Assembly: GCF_032380675.1 (NCBI RefSeq)
Contig: NZ_JAWDIX010000001.1
Location: 1,860,001 to 1,924,000 of the forward strand
Source: Anaerolentibacter hominis
Lineage (GTDB): Bacteria > Bacillota > Clostridia > Lachnospirales > Lachnospiraceae
Reading direction: 5' to 3'
Length of the DNA: 64,000 nt
Shown: positions 51,991 to 61,204 of the stretch, piece by piece
Position numbering within the stretch: the stretch's first letter is position 1
Layout: each line of letters begins with the position of its first letter
Made by a program: the position numbers and the translations under genes
The notes under the pieces: model-generated
Databases searched by the model: none
What the model was told of the DNA's origin: nothing
The model's input: only the letters and a program-made list of their open reading frames with translations

Positions 51991-54642
51991 TTATTCCCTC
52001 AGCCGGTCCACTATGCTCTCCCGGTTCATGCGGGAATAGAGGAACACTGGAACCAGCACCGCGATAACCGCGAACACGGGCAGGCAAACCAGAATCGGCA
52101 GCAGGGTAAAACGATAGACAAACCAGCGCATGATCTCCTGGAAGGACCGGAATATAACAAGGCTCAGCAGCGTTCCCAGGCTCAGGCTTAACAGCGCGGT
52201 AAAGCCGATATAGTAAAATCCTTCCAGACAGAGCATTTTCTTTTGCTGCCGGTCTGTCATGCCGATACTCTTTAACATGGCAAGCTCCCGCTTTCTGGAT
52301 AGTATGCCGGTAAATACTGCGTTAACGTAGTTTAATATTCCCACCAGTCCGACCACGGCACACAGAGCGCCTCCCACGATCCAGAACATTCCCACTATCC
52401 CGGCGAATTCCTTTCTCAGGCTGTCCCTGGACCTGAATTCCATACCAGGATTTACGGAAGTTGTATAGTTTTCCAGTGCCGCGGCAACAGAAGCTTCCCT
52501 GGAATCTTCTACCTCAAAACACCCCAGATAGGTCTGATACCCGCTCACCTTGCTCATCTGCACCAGGTCCTCCTTCGGAACGACGACGGTGATTCCCGGG
52601 GTTCCTCCCATGTAGGAGACCAGACCCTCTTCCAATTCCACCACTGCCATAACCTCATATTCTTTGGCGGGCAGCTCCGACGGGGCAGGTTCCTTCTTAT
52701 TGATACCCAGATCTATCTCCTTTCCTGTACTCCCGTCATAAACTGCCTCCTTCTCGTACTGATCTTCCTTATCATAATAATTTAACGTAATTTTATCTCC
52801 CGGCCGGTGATAGGCACTTTTCCCTTCCTTTGTTTTCAGTTTTGCCGCTTCCAGCACATAGCCGCCTTCTTTGAATTTTTCCAGATCCAGCTCTCCCTCC
52901 AGGACAGTAATCTGTTCCAGAAGATAATCATCGAAGGCCAGCCGTGTTTCATAGAGTTTGTGGTCATCGCCCAGCACTGCTTCATATGCCTGCTTCAGCC
53001 CCTGGGGAGAGCTGGATAAAAATCCGTTTTCTAATGCGTTTTTCAGGCTGCTTTGTCCCCTCTCATCCAGATAATGGGTGAAGAATCCTACATATCCTTT
53101 TCCTTCTCTCTCCACTCCCTCCAAGCCAGCCGCATACTGATAGTAGTCCTCCGGCACCTCGATCTCTCCCATCCCATAATTATGGAAGAAATCCGTCGTT
53201 CCTATATTGATATCCCCTTTCATCATCTCATCCAGATAACGCTCCATGGAGAAACCGGTTGCCAGCGTATAGACCACCAGCAGCAGGATCATAGACAGCG
53301 TCATGGAGGCAATCACCGCGGCCGTTTTTTTCTTGTTTCTGGAAAGGTTCTCCAGAGCCAGCCTTCCGATTTTCGCTCCATGTACTCTTTTTCCGGCCCG
53401 GCCCGGTTTGCCTCCGGCGGCTTCCACATATTTTACCGCCTCCACCGGTGAAACCGACGCCGCAATCCGGCCTGGCCTGCGGCAGCTGATCCAGACCGTC
53501 AGCATGGAAAATACTGTGGCTCCCAGAAAAATCCAGGGATTTGCGCTGAATCCATTTCCGTACGTACCGGAAACGGCGCGCATCAGCACAGGGGTCAGTT
53601 TTAAACCCAGCAGCCAGCCGGCCAACAGTCCGATGGGGATTCCCACCATAGAAAGAAAAAATGCCTGTCTGCGGATCAGGGAGCGGATCTGCCGTCCCGT
53701 TGTCCCAATGGTTTTTAAGAGTCCGTAAAAGCGGATGTCATTCACAATGGAGATGCGGAAAATATTATAGATCACCAGATACCCGGTAAATCCGATCAGC
53801 AGAAAGACAATGCCCACCCCCAGAAAGAAGATAGGGTCCGCCCCTTCTGTCTTGGTGGAAAGATACGCCCAGTTCACACCGATCTGAATTTCATTATCCT
53901 GGAATCCACATTCTCTTAAGACTTCCTTCGCATTTTCTTCGATCCCGCTGCTTTCTGAGAAAAAGACATTGGCCTGGATCAGCCCTTCCCCGTTGCTTTT
54001 GCCGTTATCCGCCAGCTGTTTTCTCTCCTGTTCCGGAACCCTTGAACAGATTTCTTCCACATATTCCTTCGAGAGATACACCTGAGAAGCCCCCAGAATC
54101 GGGTCTCCCTCATAGATCCCGCATACGGTAAATTCATCACTGATCTGATTTCCCAGAAATGTATAGGCAAGTGTAAGCTTTGTCCCTATTTCATGGGGAA
54201 GTCCCAGCATATCCAGGACAATAGTATCCACCAGAATATCCATCTTCCCCTCAGGCAGGGTTCCTGTTTCCGGTGTGCGAAAGCCCCACTGGATATCATC
54301 CGGTTCGCCGTAGCGTATCTCCGTACTGCGCTTTGCCAGCTCCGGATTGTCCGCCTCACCCAGAAGGACCTCATAACTGATCTTTTTAATACGGCCATTT
54401 TCCCGGATACGGTCATACTGCTCGCCTGTCAGATCCTTAAATCCCGCGTGGGCACTGGTCCCTATCTGACGCATAGTTTCCTGCTCCATGGAAGACATCA
54501 TGCCAAATCCCATGGTAAGCACAGAGGTGAAAAGAACCGTCGTCAGCACAATCGCCAGGATAATAAAGAGATTGCGGGCTTTATTCTCTCTCCTGCTCCT
54601 GGCCGACAGCCGGCGGACGGCCTTTTTATTATTATTCTTCAT
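51991..54642 (-). CDS. ABC transporter permease, FtsX-like, large
   Basis: An 883-aa membrane protein with an N-terminal membrane helix (FIILAIVLTTVLFTSVL), an extracytoplasmic domain (to about 255), a first FtsX block (about 260-400), a second MacB-like periplasmic domain (about 470-720), and a final FtsX block (ILNYVNAVFTGILSRKRELAMLKSIGMTDRQ). It fits ATP-driven exporters or mechanotransducers that handle lipids or antimicrobial peptides. Start ATG 54642 overlaps the ATPase gene by 11 bases. Two-component genes lie beyond the ATPase. Confidence 0.85.
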   Translation of the reverse strand: MKNNNKKAVRRLSARSRRENKARNLFIILAIVLTTVLFTSVLTMGFGMMSSMEQETMRQIGTSAHAGFKDLTGEQYDRIRENGRIKKISYEVLLGEADNPELAKRSTEIRYGEPDDIQWGFRTPETGTLPEGKMDILVDTIVLDMLGLPHEIGTKLTLAYTFLGNQISDEFTVCGIYEGDPILGASQVYLSKEYVEEICSRVPEQERKQLADNGKSNGEGLIQANVFFSESSGIEENAKEVLRECGFQDNEIQIGVNWAYLSTKTEGADPIFFLGVGIVFLLIGFTGYLVIYNIFRISIVNDIRFYGLLKTIGTTGRQIRSLIRRQAFFLSMVGIPIGLLAGWLLGLKLTPVLMRAVSGTYGNGFSANPWIFLGATVFSMLTVWISCRRPGRIAASVSPVEAVKYVEAAGGKPGRAGKRVHGAKIGRLALENLSRNKKKTAAVIASMTLSMILLLVVYTLATGFSMERYLDEMMKGDINIGTTDFFHNYGMGEIEVPEDYYQYAAGLEGVEREGKGYVGFFTHYLDERGQSSLKNALENGFLSSSPQGLKQAYEAVLGDDHKLYETRLAFDDYLLEQITVLEGELDLEKFKEGGYVLEAAKLKTKEGKSAYHRPGDKITLNYYDKEDQYEKEAVYDGSTGKEIDLGINKKEPAPSELPAKEYEVMAVVELEEGLVSYMGGTPGITVVVPKEDLVQMSKVSGYQTYLGCFEVEDSREASVAAALENYTTSVNPGMEFRSRDSLRKEFAGIVGMFWIVGGALCAVVGLVGILNYVNAVFTGILSRKRELAMLKSIGMTDRQQKKMLCLEGFYYIGFTALLSLSLGTLLSLVIFRSFQEIMRWFVYRFTLLPILVCLPVFAVIAVLVPVFLYSRMNRESIVDRLRE

Positions 54643-55342
54643 GGCCGTCACCGCCTCTTCCCGCCGTCTCTTCCCGGCCCGCAGCCAGACGCCCGTCCTC
54701 CATATGCAGAATCCGGTCACAGAGCTGGGCCAGGGATTCATTGTGGGTAATCATTACAATCGTCTGGTTAAATGTTCTGCCGGTGGTTTTTAACAGTCCC
54801 ATCACCTCGGCCGAGGTCCTGGAATCCAGATTTCCCGTTGGCTCGTCTGCCAGGATAATAGCAGGTTTAGCCGCCAGAGCCCGTGCAATCGCCACCCGCT
54901 GCTGCTGGCCGCCGGACAGCTGGCCCGGAAGGGCGTATTTTTTCTCTTTCAGTCCCAGAACAGACAGAATATCATCTATAAAATCCATATCAATCCTGCC
55001 GCCGTCCAGTTCAACAGGCAGAAGAATATTTTCTATCACATTCAGAATCGGCACCAGATTATACTGCTGGAACACAAAGCCGATATTTCTTCTCCGAAAG
55101 ATCGTCAGTTCCTCGTCCTTCAATCCGGAGAGCCTGATTCCCCGGACCGTTACTTCTCCCTCCGTGGGACAGTCCAGACCTCCCAGCATATTCAGCAGAG
55201 TGGATTTCCCGCTGCCGGAAGTTCCCACAATCGCGGCAAATTCCCCCTCTTCAATCTGGAGGTCAACGCCGTCCAGCGCCTTTACCTGGTTTTCTCCCGT
55301 GCCGTAATATTTTTTCAGGTTTTGTACCGTTACAATTGTCAT
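54632..55342 (-). CDS. ABC transporter ATPase, MacB/LolD-like
   Basis: A 236-aa ATPase: Walker A GTSGSGKST (about residues 38-46), Q-loop FVFQQYNLVP, signature LSGGQQQRVAIARAL, Walker B IILADEPTGNLD and H-loop MITHN. ATG 55342 follows GAGGTGG; a GTG at 55351 is inside that site. It powers the FtsX-like permease and is the first gene of the two-gene exporter. Function is probably detoxification or cell-envelope stress response, judged by the kinase/regulator pair upstream. Confidence 0.9.
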   Translation of the reverse strand: MTIVTVQNLKKYYGTGENQVKALDGVDLQIEEGEFAAIVGTSGSGKSTLLNMLGGLDCPTEGEVTVRGIRLSGLKDEELTIFRRRNIGFVFQQYNLVPILNVIENILLPVELDGGRIDMDFIDDILSVLGLKEKKYALPGQLSGGQQQRVAIARALAAKPAIILADEPTGNLDSRTSAEVMGLLKTTGRTFNQTIVMITHNESLAQLCDRILHMEDGRLAAGREETAGRGGDGHEE

Positions 55343-55655
55343 GTCAGCCACCTCGTTTTTCCCCGGGCTCCAGTGCCGGGATGTTTATTCCTGACCGTCA
55401 GCCCATCTGGACCGGGCCGGCTGTTTCAGGTTAATTTAGATCCTAACATCCATTTCTGACACCCGCCTGACCGTACATCCCGGATTTCTTACAGCTCTGT
55501 CAGAATCTTGTGTAAAAGAACTGCGCGGATAAGTCAGGAAACTCAGAAAAATTCCTGGGTAATAAAAGATAAGCATCCCGGCTTACCGGGATGCTTACCG
55601 CGGACGAACACAGGGCACGCAGCACGTACCTTCTTACTCTTTCTCTGACCGCACG
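55343..55655. other. intergenic region without a gene
   Basis: 313 bases between the exporter ATPase and the histidine kinase gene. It contains the kinase-side terminator (55570-55597) and probably the promoter of the exporter operon, but I could not pick a clear -35/-10 pair. Confidence 0.5.
55570..55597 (-). terminator. hairpin after two-component genes
   Basis: TAAGCATCCCGG (55570-55581) pairs with CCGGGATGCTTA (55586-55597), a 12-bp stem with a 4-base loop; on the minus strand it is followed by TCTTTTA. Confidence 0.75.
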
Positions 55656-56579
55656 CTATTTTCCCGCTCTGGGCAGCATAACAAAGAAAGTGCTTCCGGC
55701 CCCTCCGGATTCTACCGCCGCATATCCGCCCTCCCTGGACAGGATCAGCTGGGTTAAATACAGTCCCAGCCCGGACCCGGGCACAGTTTTGCCATTTTCT
55801 CCCCGGTAAAACCGTTTGAAAATCTTCGTGTAGTCCTCTTTTTCAATTCCCGGCCCCCAATCCCTGATTTCAATCCGCACAAACAGTTCCAGCGGCTGTA
55901 CCCGAATGTTTACCGGCTTTCCCGCCGGCGAATATTTCAGGGCATTTTCCAGGATATTCATAATCGCTTCTGCCGTCCACCGCCGATTGTGAACTACGGT
56001 AATATCCTGAAATTCTTCCGTCTGTATCTCTATTTCTCTGCGCTGTCCTATGTCATAGACTCCCGCCACCGCGTCGGCCAGTGTCTGCTTCAGCCCCAGG
56101 GGCTCCGCCTGAAACGTAATCGCTCCGGTTTCCAGCCTGGATATTTTCACCAGCTGGGATAACAGCCACTGCATTTTCTCCGCCTGGTCGTGAATCCGGT
56201 CCGCGAATTCCAGCTGCTCTTCCCTTGTGAGCGTTTCCTCCCTCAAAAGCTCCGTCTCCAGACAGATACCGGCCAGCGGCGTTTTCAGCTGATGGGATAT
56301 ATCCCCGATCAGCCCCTTGACTGCTTCCCGCTCCGCTTCCCCGGCCCGGTTTGCACTCTGCAGGCTGTTAAAAGCCCTCTCTGTCATCGAGCTCAGCTTA
56401 TCCTCTCTGGTATCCTCAAGCATTTTGTCCCGGTCCGGCACACCGCCGCTTAATATTACATTCAGCCGTTCTTCCAGCCTGTCGTAGGAATTCTCTATCT
56501 TTCTTCTGTAACGGACACAGACGGCAGCACTGCACAGAGCTGCCAAAAGCCCCGCGCCACCAATCAGATATTCTATCAT
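55656..56579 (-). CDS. sensor histidine kinase
   Basis: A 307-aa kinase. One N-terminal membrane segment (residues 4-24), a short linker, HisKA with the H-box IGDISHQLKTPLAGI (phosphorylated His near residue 97), and the HATPase domain with N-box IMNILENALKYSPAG, G1 DWGPGIEK and G2 GSGLGLYL. There is no extracellular sensor domain, as in BceS-type kinases that sense through a partner ABC transporter. The exporter genes downstream would be the natural partner. It lies 14 bases from the regulator gene. Confidence 0.9.
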   Translation of the reverse strand: MIEYLIGGAGLLAALCSAAVCVRYRRKIENSYDRLEERLNVILSGGVPDRDKMLEDTREDKLSSMTERAFNSLQSANRAGEAEREAVKGLIGDISHQLKTPLAGICLETELLREETLTREEQLEFADRIHDQAEKMQWLLSQLVKISRLETGAITFQAEPLGLKQTLADAVAGVYDIGQRREIEIQTEEFQDITVVHNRRWTAEAIMNILENALKYSPAGKPVNIRVQPLELFVRIEIRDWGPGIEKEDYTKIFKRFYRGENGKTVPGSGLGLYLTQLILSREGGYAAVESGGAGSTFFVMLPRAGK

Positions 56580-56593
56580 CTCAGTCTCACACC

Positions 56594-57280
56594 TCAGTTT
56601 TTCTCGTAAAACAGATAGCCCATCCCGTGTATAGTTTTAATATAGTCCGGGTTGGAAGGGTCGTTCTCCAGCTTTCTGCGCAGCCTGGAAATCGTGACCA
56701 TCAGGGTGTTTTCTTCCACAAAGTTTCCCTTTTCATCCCAAAGCCGGGAGAGCAGCTGTTCCTTCAAAAGGACCTGTCCCTTATTTTCCATCAGGTATTT
56801 TAAAAGCCGGTACTCCGTTGTGCTTAGGGTAATCTCACAGCCATCTTTCTCAGCCCGCATCTGCTCCGGATACAGAGTAATCCCTCCCGCCCGGAGAGTA
56901 AACTCCCTCTTCTCCTCCTTTTCCCGGAAGATCCTCTCTATCCTGGCTTTTAACACCGCCAGAGAAAACGGTTTTTTCACATAGTCGTTCGCCCCGGATT
57001 CCAGTCCCAGGATCTCATCGGTCTCCATATCTCTTGCCGTAAGCATAAGAATCGGCAGGGTGGATTCTTCTCTCACCCTCCTGCAGAAATCCAGGCCATC
57101 CCCATCGGGAAAGTTCAAATCCAGCAGGATCATGTCCGGGGCTTCTTCCCGGTACAGCCGCCAGCCCCTCGCAACGGTATCACAGGATATGACATGGCAG
57201 CCGTCCCGTTCCAGAAAAAAACAGATACCCCGGTTTAACCCGGCGTCATCTTCCATAACAAGAATCTTTCTTTCCTTCAT
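56594..57280 (-). CDS. OmpR-family response regulator
   Basis: A 228-aa regulator: receiver domain with acid pair E10/D11/D12, phosphoacceptor D54 (MILLDLNFPDGDG), Thr in LMLTARD and Lys in YVKKPFS, then a winged-helix C-terminal domain (LSTTEYRLLKYLMENKG, MVTISRLRRKLE, IKTIHGMGYLF). First gene of the kinase/regulator operon; likely controls the neighbouring ABC exporter. Upstream is the divergent ilvBN leader. Confidence 0.9.
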   Translation of the reverse strand: MKERKILVMEDDAGLNRGICFFLERDGCHVISCDTVARGWRLYREEAPDMILLDLNFPDGDGLDFCRRVREESTLPILMLTARDMETDEILGLESGANDYVKKPFSLAVLKARIERIFREKEEKREFTLRAGGITLYPEQMRAEKDGCEITLSTTEYRLLKYLMENKGQVLLKEQLLSRLWDEKGNFVEENTLMVTISRLRRKLENDPSNPDYIKTIHGMGYLFYEKN

Positions 57281-57467
57281 CGCGGCCGTCCTCCTTACGC
57301 ATCTTTCTGCTTTTTTCAGTGTACCAGCTTTTTCTGGATTTCACAACGCTTTGCCGCGCGGGCTTTCTGTCAGATTCTGTCATCCTGCCGCGGTTTTTCA
57401 AAGCGTCGCAGGCTTAGGAATACCCCTTGATTCTTTTTAACACACCGGTAAAGATAAAATTTTACTA

Positions 57468-57497
57468 TTGACAAATTCTTTCCTTTCTGGTTATACT
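57468..57497 (+). promoter_or_regulatory. sigma-A promoter of ilvBN leader
   Basis: TTGACA (57468-57473), 18-base spacer, TATACT (57492-57497). It lies right before the T-box leader and points to the ilvB gene. Confidence 0.75.
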
Positions 57498-57519
57498 CTT
57501 TTCAACATCAAAATCGAAA

Positions 57520-57804
57520 TGCGGTGACAAGGAGGAGTACATACTTGCCGATATCCCAGAGAGAAGATGGCCGGTGCGAATCTTTATGGAGGAAGTATGG
57601 AAGTAGCCTTTGAGCAGTGAACTGAACGAGAGTAATCTTTAGTAGACTTCAACGTGATTTTCCGACGTTACACGGAAAGCAGTATCGGTCTGTCTGTAAG
57701 CAGATAGGCTCTGTATTGACGGAGAGCAGAGAATACATTCTCTGAATTTAGGTGGTAACACGGATTCTATTCGCCCTAAGCGTTTTGGCTTAGGGCGTTT
57801 TTTT
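57520..57804 (+). promoter_or_regulatory. T-box riboswitch leader, probable valine specifier
   Basis: Stem I base: AAGG (from 57530) with CCTT, and CATACTT with AAGTATG, framing an AGTA / GAA-GTA-G specifier loop. The specifier is GTA (57603-57605), a valine codon, in the usual GAA-NNN-purine context. The T-box proper reads GGTGGTAACACGG (57751-57763), whose UGGU can pair with a tRNA ACCA end. The terminator CGCCCTAAG...CTTAGGGCG with a T-run ends at 57804. Uncharged tRNA-Val would favour read-through into ilvB. Confidence 0.85.
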
Positions 57805-57842
57805 CGGAGAAACGCGCCGCAGTAAAACAGGAGGGAAAGCAA

Positions 57843-59570
57843 ATGAAACAAATTACAGGTGCAGAATTATTTGTCAAAGCATTGAAAGAAGAAAATGTCG
57901 ATATCCTCTTCGGCTATCCGGGAGGCCAGGCCATCGACTTGTTCGACGCCCTTTACGGACAGGATGATATCCAGGTAGTCCTTCCCAGACACGAGCAGGC
58001 TTTGGTGCACGCTGCGGACGGCTATGCCCGTTCCACGGGAAAAGTGGGCGTCTGTCTCGTGACCAGCGGTCCCGGCGCTACAAACATCGTAACCGGTATT
58101 GCCACGGCCAACTATGACAGCGTTCCCCTCGTCTGCTTTACCGGCCAGGTTCCCACCAGTCTGATCGGCAACGACGCCTTTCAGGAGGTGGATATCGTGG
58201 GTATCACCCGGAGTATCTGCAAGCACTCCATCACCGTGCGGGACAGAAAAGATCTGGGACGTATTATAAAGGAAGCGTTTTTTATTGCCAGGACCGGCAA
58301 GCCGGGCCCTGTTGTAGTAGACCTTCCCAAGGATATTCAGCAGGCCATGGGCAGCGACGAATATCCCGCTGAAGTTAATATCCGCAGCTATAAGCCCAGC
58401 ACCAGCGTTCACGAAGGGCAGCTGAAAAAAGCCCTTAAGATGCTGGAGCGGGCCAAACGTCCGGTCTTCCTCATTGGCGGCGGCGTTAATATCTCCCATG
58501 CCAATGCCGCGATGACCCGGCTGGCGGAGCTGACCCATATCCCGGTTGTCACAACTATCATGGGAAAGGGAGCGATCCCTTCCGATCATCCGCTCTATGT
58601 GGGTAATCTGGGTATTCACGGCAATTATGCCTCCAACACGGCCATCAGCGAATGTGATGTCCTGTTCTCCATCGGCACCCGCTTCAACGACCGGATTACC
58701 GGTAAAATCAGCGAGTTCGCCAGAGGGGCCAAGATCATACACATCGACATTGATACTGCTTCCATTTCCCGCAATATCGTGGTAGACATCCCCATCGTTG
58801 CGGACGCCAAGGTAGCCATCGACAAGATGCTGGAACTTGGCACTGCGCTGGATACGGACAGCTGGCTGGAAAAAATAAATGGCTGGAAGAAGGAGCATCC
58901 CCTCACCATGGAACGGTATGAGGGCCTTACCCCGGAGAAAATCATCCGGAAAATCAATGAGCTGTTTCCCCAGTGCATCGTCGCTACCGACGTGGGACAG
59001 AACCAGCTCTGGACTACCCAGTATCTGGAATTGACCAAGGGGAAACGTCTTCTCACCTCCGGCGGTCTGGGCACCATGGGGTACGGTTTCCCCGCGGCCA
59101 TCGGCGCCAAATTCGGCAATCCGGACACACCGGTAATCTGTATTTCCGGTGACGGCGGAATGCAGATGAACGTTCAGGAAATGGCCACCGCGGTTGTGAA
59201 CGAGCTGCCGGTTATCATCTGTGTGCTGAACAATTCCTACCTGGGAAATGTGCGCCAGTGGCAGGAAATGTTTTTCGGCGGGCGCTATTCCAGCACCTGT
59301 TTAAAATACCGCAAAAACTGTTCCCATGACTGCAGCAATCCGGATAAATGCTGTCCAAAATATGTGCCTGACTTTATCAAGCTTACAGAGAGCTATGAGG
59401 CTCTCGGCATCCGTGTGGAGTCGGAAGAAGAATTGGAGCCGGCATTCCGGCGGGCAATGGAAAATAAGTGCGGCCCCACTCTGATCGAATTTATCATCGA
59501 CCCGGCTGAAAACGTATCCCCGATGGTACCAGGCGGCCATGCACTGAATGATATGATAATGGATTGCTAA
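57843..59570 (+). CDS. ilvB: acetolactate synthase large subunit
   Basis: A 575-aa thiamine-diphosphate enzyme that makes acetolactate or acetohydroxybutyrate for valine, leucine and isoleucine. Marks: FGYPGGQAIDLFDAL, catalytic Glu in LPRHEQALVHAADGYAR, FTGQVPTSLIGNDAFQE, and the ThDP motif GDGGMQMNVQE. Near residue 480-500 a Cys-rich insertion (STCLKYRKNCSHDCSNPDKCC) sits before YVPDFIKLTESY; it is longer than in the Bacillus or E. coli enzymes. RBS GGAGGGA before ATG. Controlled by the T-box leader and followed by ilvN after 11 bases. Confidence 0.95.
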   Translation: MKQITGAELFVKALKEENVDILFGYPGGQAIDLFDALYGQDDIQVVLPRHEQALVHAADGYARSTGKVGVCLVTSGPGATNIVTGIATANYDSVPLVCFTGQVPTSLIGNDAFQEVDIVGITRSICKHSITVRDRKDLGRIIKEAFFIARTGKPGPVVVDLPKDIQQAMGSDEYPAEVNIRSYKPSTSVHEGQLKKALKMLERAKRPVFLIGGGVNISHANAAMTRLAELTHIPVVTTIMGKGAIPSDHPLYVGNLGIHGNYASNTAISECDVLFSIGTRFNDRITGKISEFARGAKIIHIDIDTASISRNIVVDIPIVADAKVAIDKMLELGTALDTDSWLEKINGWKKEHPLTMERYEGLTPEKIIRKINELFPQCIVATDVGQNQLWTTQYLELTKGKRLLTSGGLGTMGYGFPAAIGAKFGNPDTPVICISGDGGMQMNVQEMATAVVNELPVIICVLNNSYLGNVRQWQEMFFGGRYSSTCLKYRKNCSHDCSNPDKCCPKYVPDFIKLTESYEALGIRVESEEELEPAFRRAMENKCGPTLIEFIIDPAENVSPMVPGGHALNDMIMDC

Positions 59571-59581
59571 GGAGGACAGAT

Positions 59582-60082
59582 ATGAAAAAGAGATGGATTT
59601 CACTATATGTTGAAAATGAGATAGGTGTACTTGCTAAAATTGCCGGGCTGTTTTCCAGCAAATCCTATAACCTGGACAGTCTGACCGTGGGTGAGACGGA
59701 AGATCCCACCGTTTCCCGGATAACCATCGGCCTCACCAGCGATGATATTACCTTTGAGCAGATCAAAAAACAGTTAAACCGCAGTGTTTCCATTATTAAA
59801 GTAATCGATATCACTGATCTTCCGGTTCACCGGAAAGAAATTATGTTCATCAAGGTAAAGGGCTGTACCTCCCATGAAAAAACCGAATTATTCCGGATTG
59901 CCCAGGTATTCAGCGTCCGGATCGCCGATTATGGCAAAACCAACGTTTTATTGGAGTGTGTACAGACCGAGTGGAAAAACAATGATTTAATTGCCCTGTT
60001 AAAGCAGAGTTTCTCCGGCCGTATGGAAGTCGTCCGAGGCGGCAGCGTAGCCGTGGAGGCTATCAGTACCCAGGACGATTAA
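59582..60082 (+). CDS. ilvN: acetolactate synthase small (regulatory) subunit
   Basis: A 166-aa protein starting MKKRWISLYVENEIGVLAKIAGLFSSKSYNLDSL at ATG 59582 behind AAGGAGGAC. The N-terminal ACT domain (residues 5-75) binds valine for feedback inhibition; the C-terminal half is the ACT_5-type domain. It pairs with ilvB as holoenzyme. Second and last gene of the operon, ended by the palindrome at 60101-60132. Confidence 0.95.
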   Translation: MKKRWISLYVENEIGVLAKIAGLFSSKSYNLDSLTVGETEDPTVSRITIGLTSDDITFEQIKKQLNRSVSIIKVIDITDLPVHRKEIMFIKVKGCTSHEKTELFRIAQVFSVRIADYGKTNVLLECVQTEWKNNDLIALLKQSFSGRMEVVRGGSVAVEAISTQDD

Positions 60083-60100
60083 TGGAAGGATATACGTAAA

Positions 60101-60132
60101 GAAATGCCTTAGGCCGCGGCCTAAGGCATTTC
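60101..60132. terminator. perfect 32-bp palindrome, shared terminator overlapping recA stop
   Basis: GAAATGCCTTAGGCC and GGCCTAAGGCATTTC around a GC centre form a perfect palindrome. It lies between the convergent ilvN and recA genes; the last two codons and TAG stop of recA (minus strand) are inside its right arm. Confidence 0.85.
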
Positions 60133-61155
60133 CTCTTTATCCTGTTCCATTATTTCTTTGCTCTGTAAGTGATACTGTTCTCTCACTCTGCTCTCCACTT
60201 CCGCCATCACAGCCGGATGTTCGTTCAGATACACTTTCGCGCCCTCCCTTCCCTGCGCCATCCTTTCGTTTCCGTAGGCATACCAGGAGCCGCTCTTATT
60301 TATAATGCCGGTTTCCGCAGCCAGATCCAGGATATCTCCCTCTCTGGAGATCCCTTCCCCGTACAGTATATCGAACTCAGCCAATTTAAAGGGCGGCGCT
60401 ATCTTATTCTTCACCACCTTCACCCGTGTCCGGCTTCCGATACGTTCCCCGGCATTTTTAATCACGTCGATTCTTCTCACATCCAGCCGCACGGATGCAT
60501 AGAACTTTAAGGCATTTCCCCCTGTCGTCACCTCCGGATTGCCAAACATGATACCAATCTTCTCCCTCAGCTGATTGATAAATATGACAATACAGCCGGA
60601 CTTGCTCACCACCGGCGTCAGCTTGCGCATAGCCTGTGACATTAATCTGGCCTGGAGGCCGATATGGCTGTCCCCCATATCCCCGTCGATCTCCGCTCTT
60701 GGAACCAGAGCCGCCACGGAATCAATTACCACGATATCCACCGCCCCGGACCGTACCAGCAATTCTGCGATGTCCAGTGCCTGCTCCCCGGAATCCGGCT
60801 GGGAAATATATAATTCGTCTGTATTCACACCAATCTGTTTGGCATAAGCAGGGTCCAGAGCATGTTCCGCGTCAATAAATGCGGCAATACCGCCTGCTTT
60901 CTGGGTCTGTGCAATCATGTGCAGGGACACTGTGGTTTTTCCACTGGACTCCGGTCCATAGATTTCCACTACCCTGCCTCTGGGTATGCCGCCCAGCCCC
61001 AAGGCAATATCCAGGCTCAGAGAACCGGTAGGAACAACCTCCATCTCTTTCCAGACGGCAGCAGTATCCCCCATCCGCATCAACGCCCCTCTGCCAAACT
61101 CTTTCTCAATTTTCTGCACTGCCGCGTCAAGTGCTGCTTTCTTCTTCTTATCCAT
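60121..61155 (-). CDS. recA: RecA recombinase
   Basis: A 344-aa protein with Walker A GPESSGKT (about residues 67-74), Walker B VVIDSVAAL, the DNA-binding loops (PRAEIDGDMGD, GIMFGNPEVTTGGNAL) and the conserved KNKIAPPFKLAEFDI. RecA drives homologous recombination and LexA cleavage in the SOS response. I see no LexA box just upstream of recA or of the two preceding same-strand genes, so its SOS control, if any, must lie in a divergent site. The C-terminal tail ends inside a terminator palindrome. Confidence 0.98.
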   Translation of the reverse strand: MDKKKKAALDAAVQKIEKEFGRGALMRMGDTAAVWKEMEVVPTGSLSLDIALGLGGIPRGRVVEIYGPESSGKTTVSLHMIAQTQKAGGIAAFIDAEHALDPAYAKQIGVNTDELYISQPDSGEQALDIAELLVRSGAVDIVVIDSVAALVPRAEIDGDMGDSHIGLQARLMSQAMRKLTPVVSKSGCIVIFINQLREKIGIMFGNPEVTTGGNALKFYASVRLDVRRIDVIKNAGERIGSRTRVKVVKNKIAPPFKLAEFDILYGEGISREGDILDLAAETGIINKSGSWYAYGNERMAQGREGAKVYLNEHPAVMAEVESRVREQYHLQSKEIMEQDKEEMP

Positions 61156-61204
61156 TCCGTTCTATCTCCATTCCCGCCAAGCCGTCCGCGGCACTTCGTC
61201 CGGA

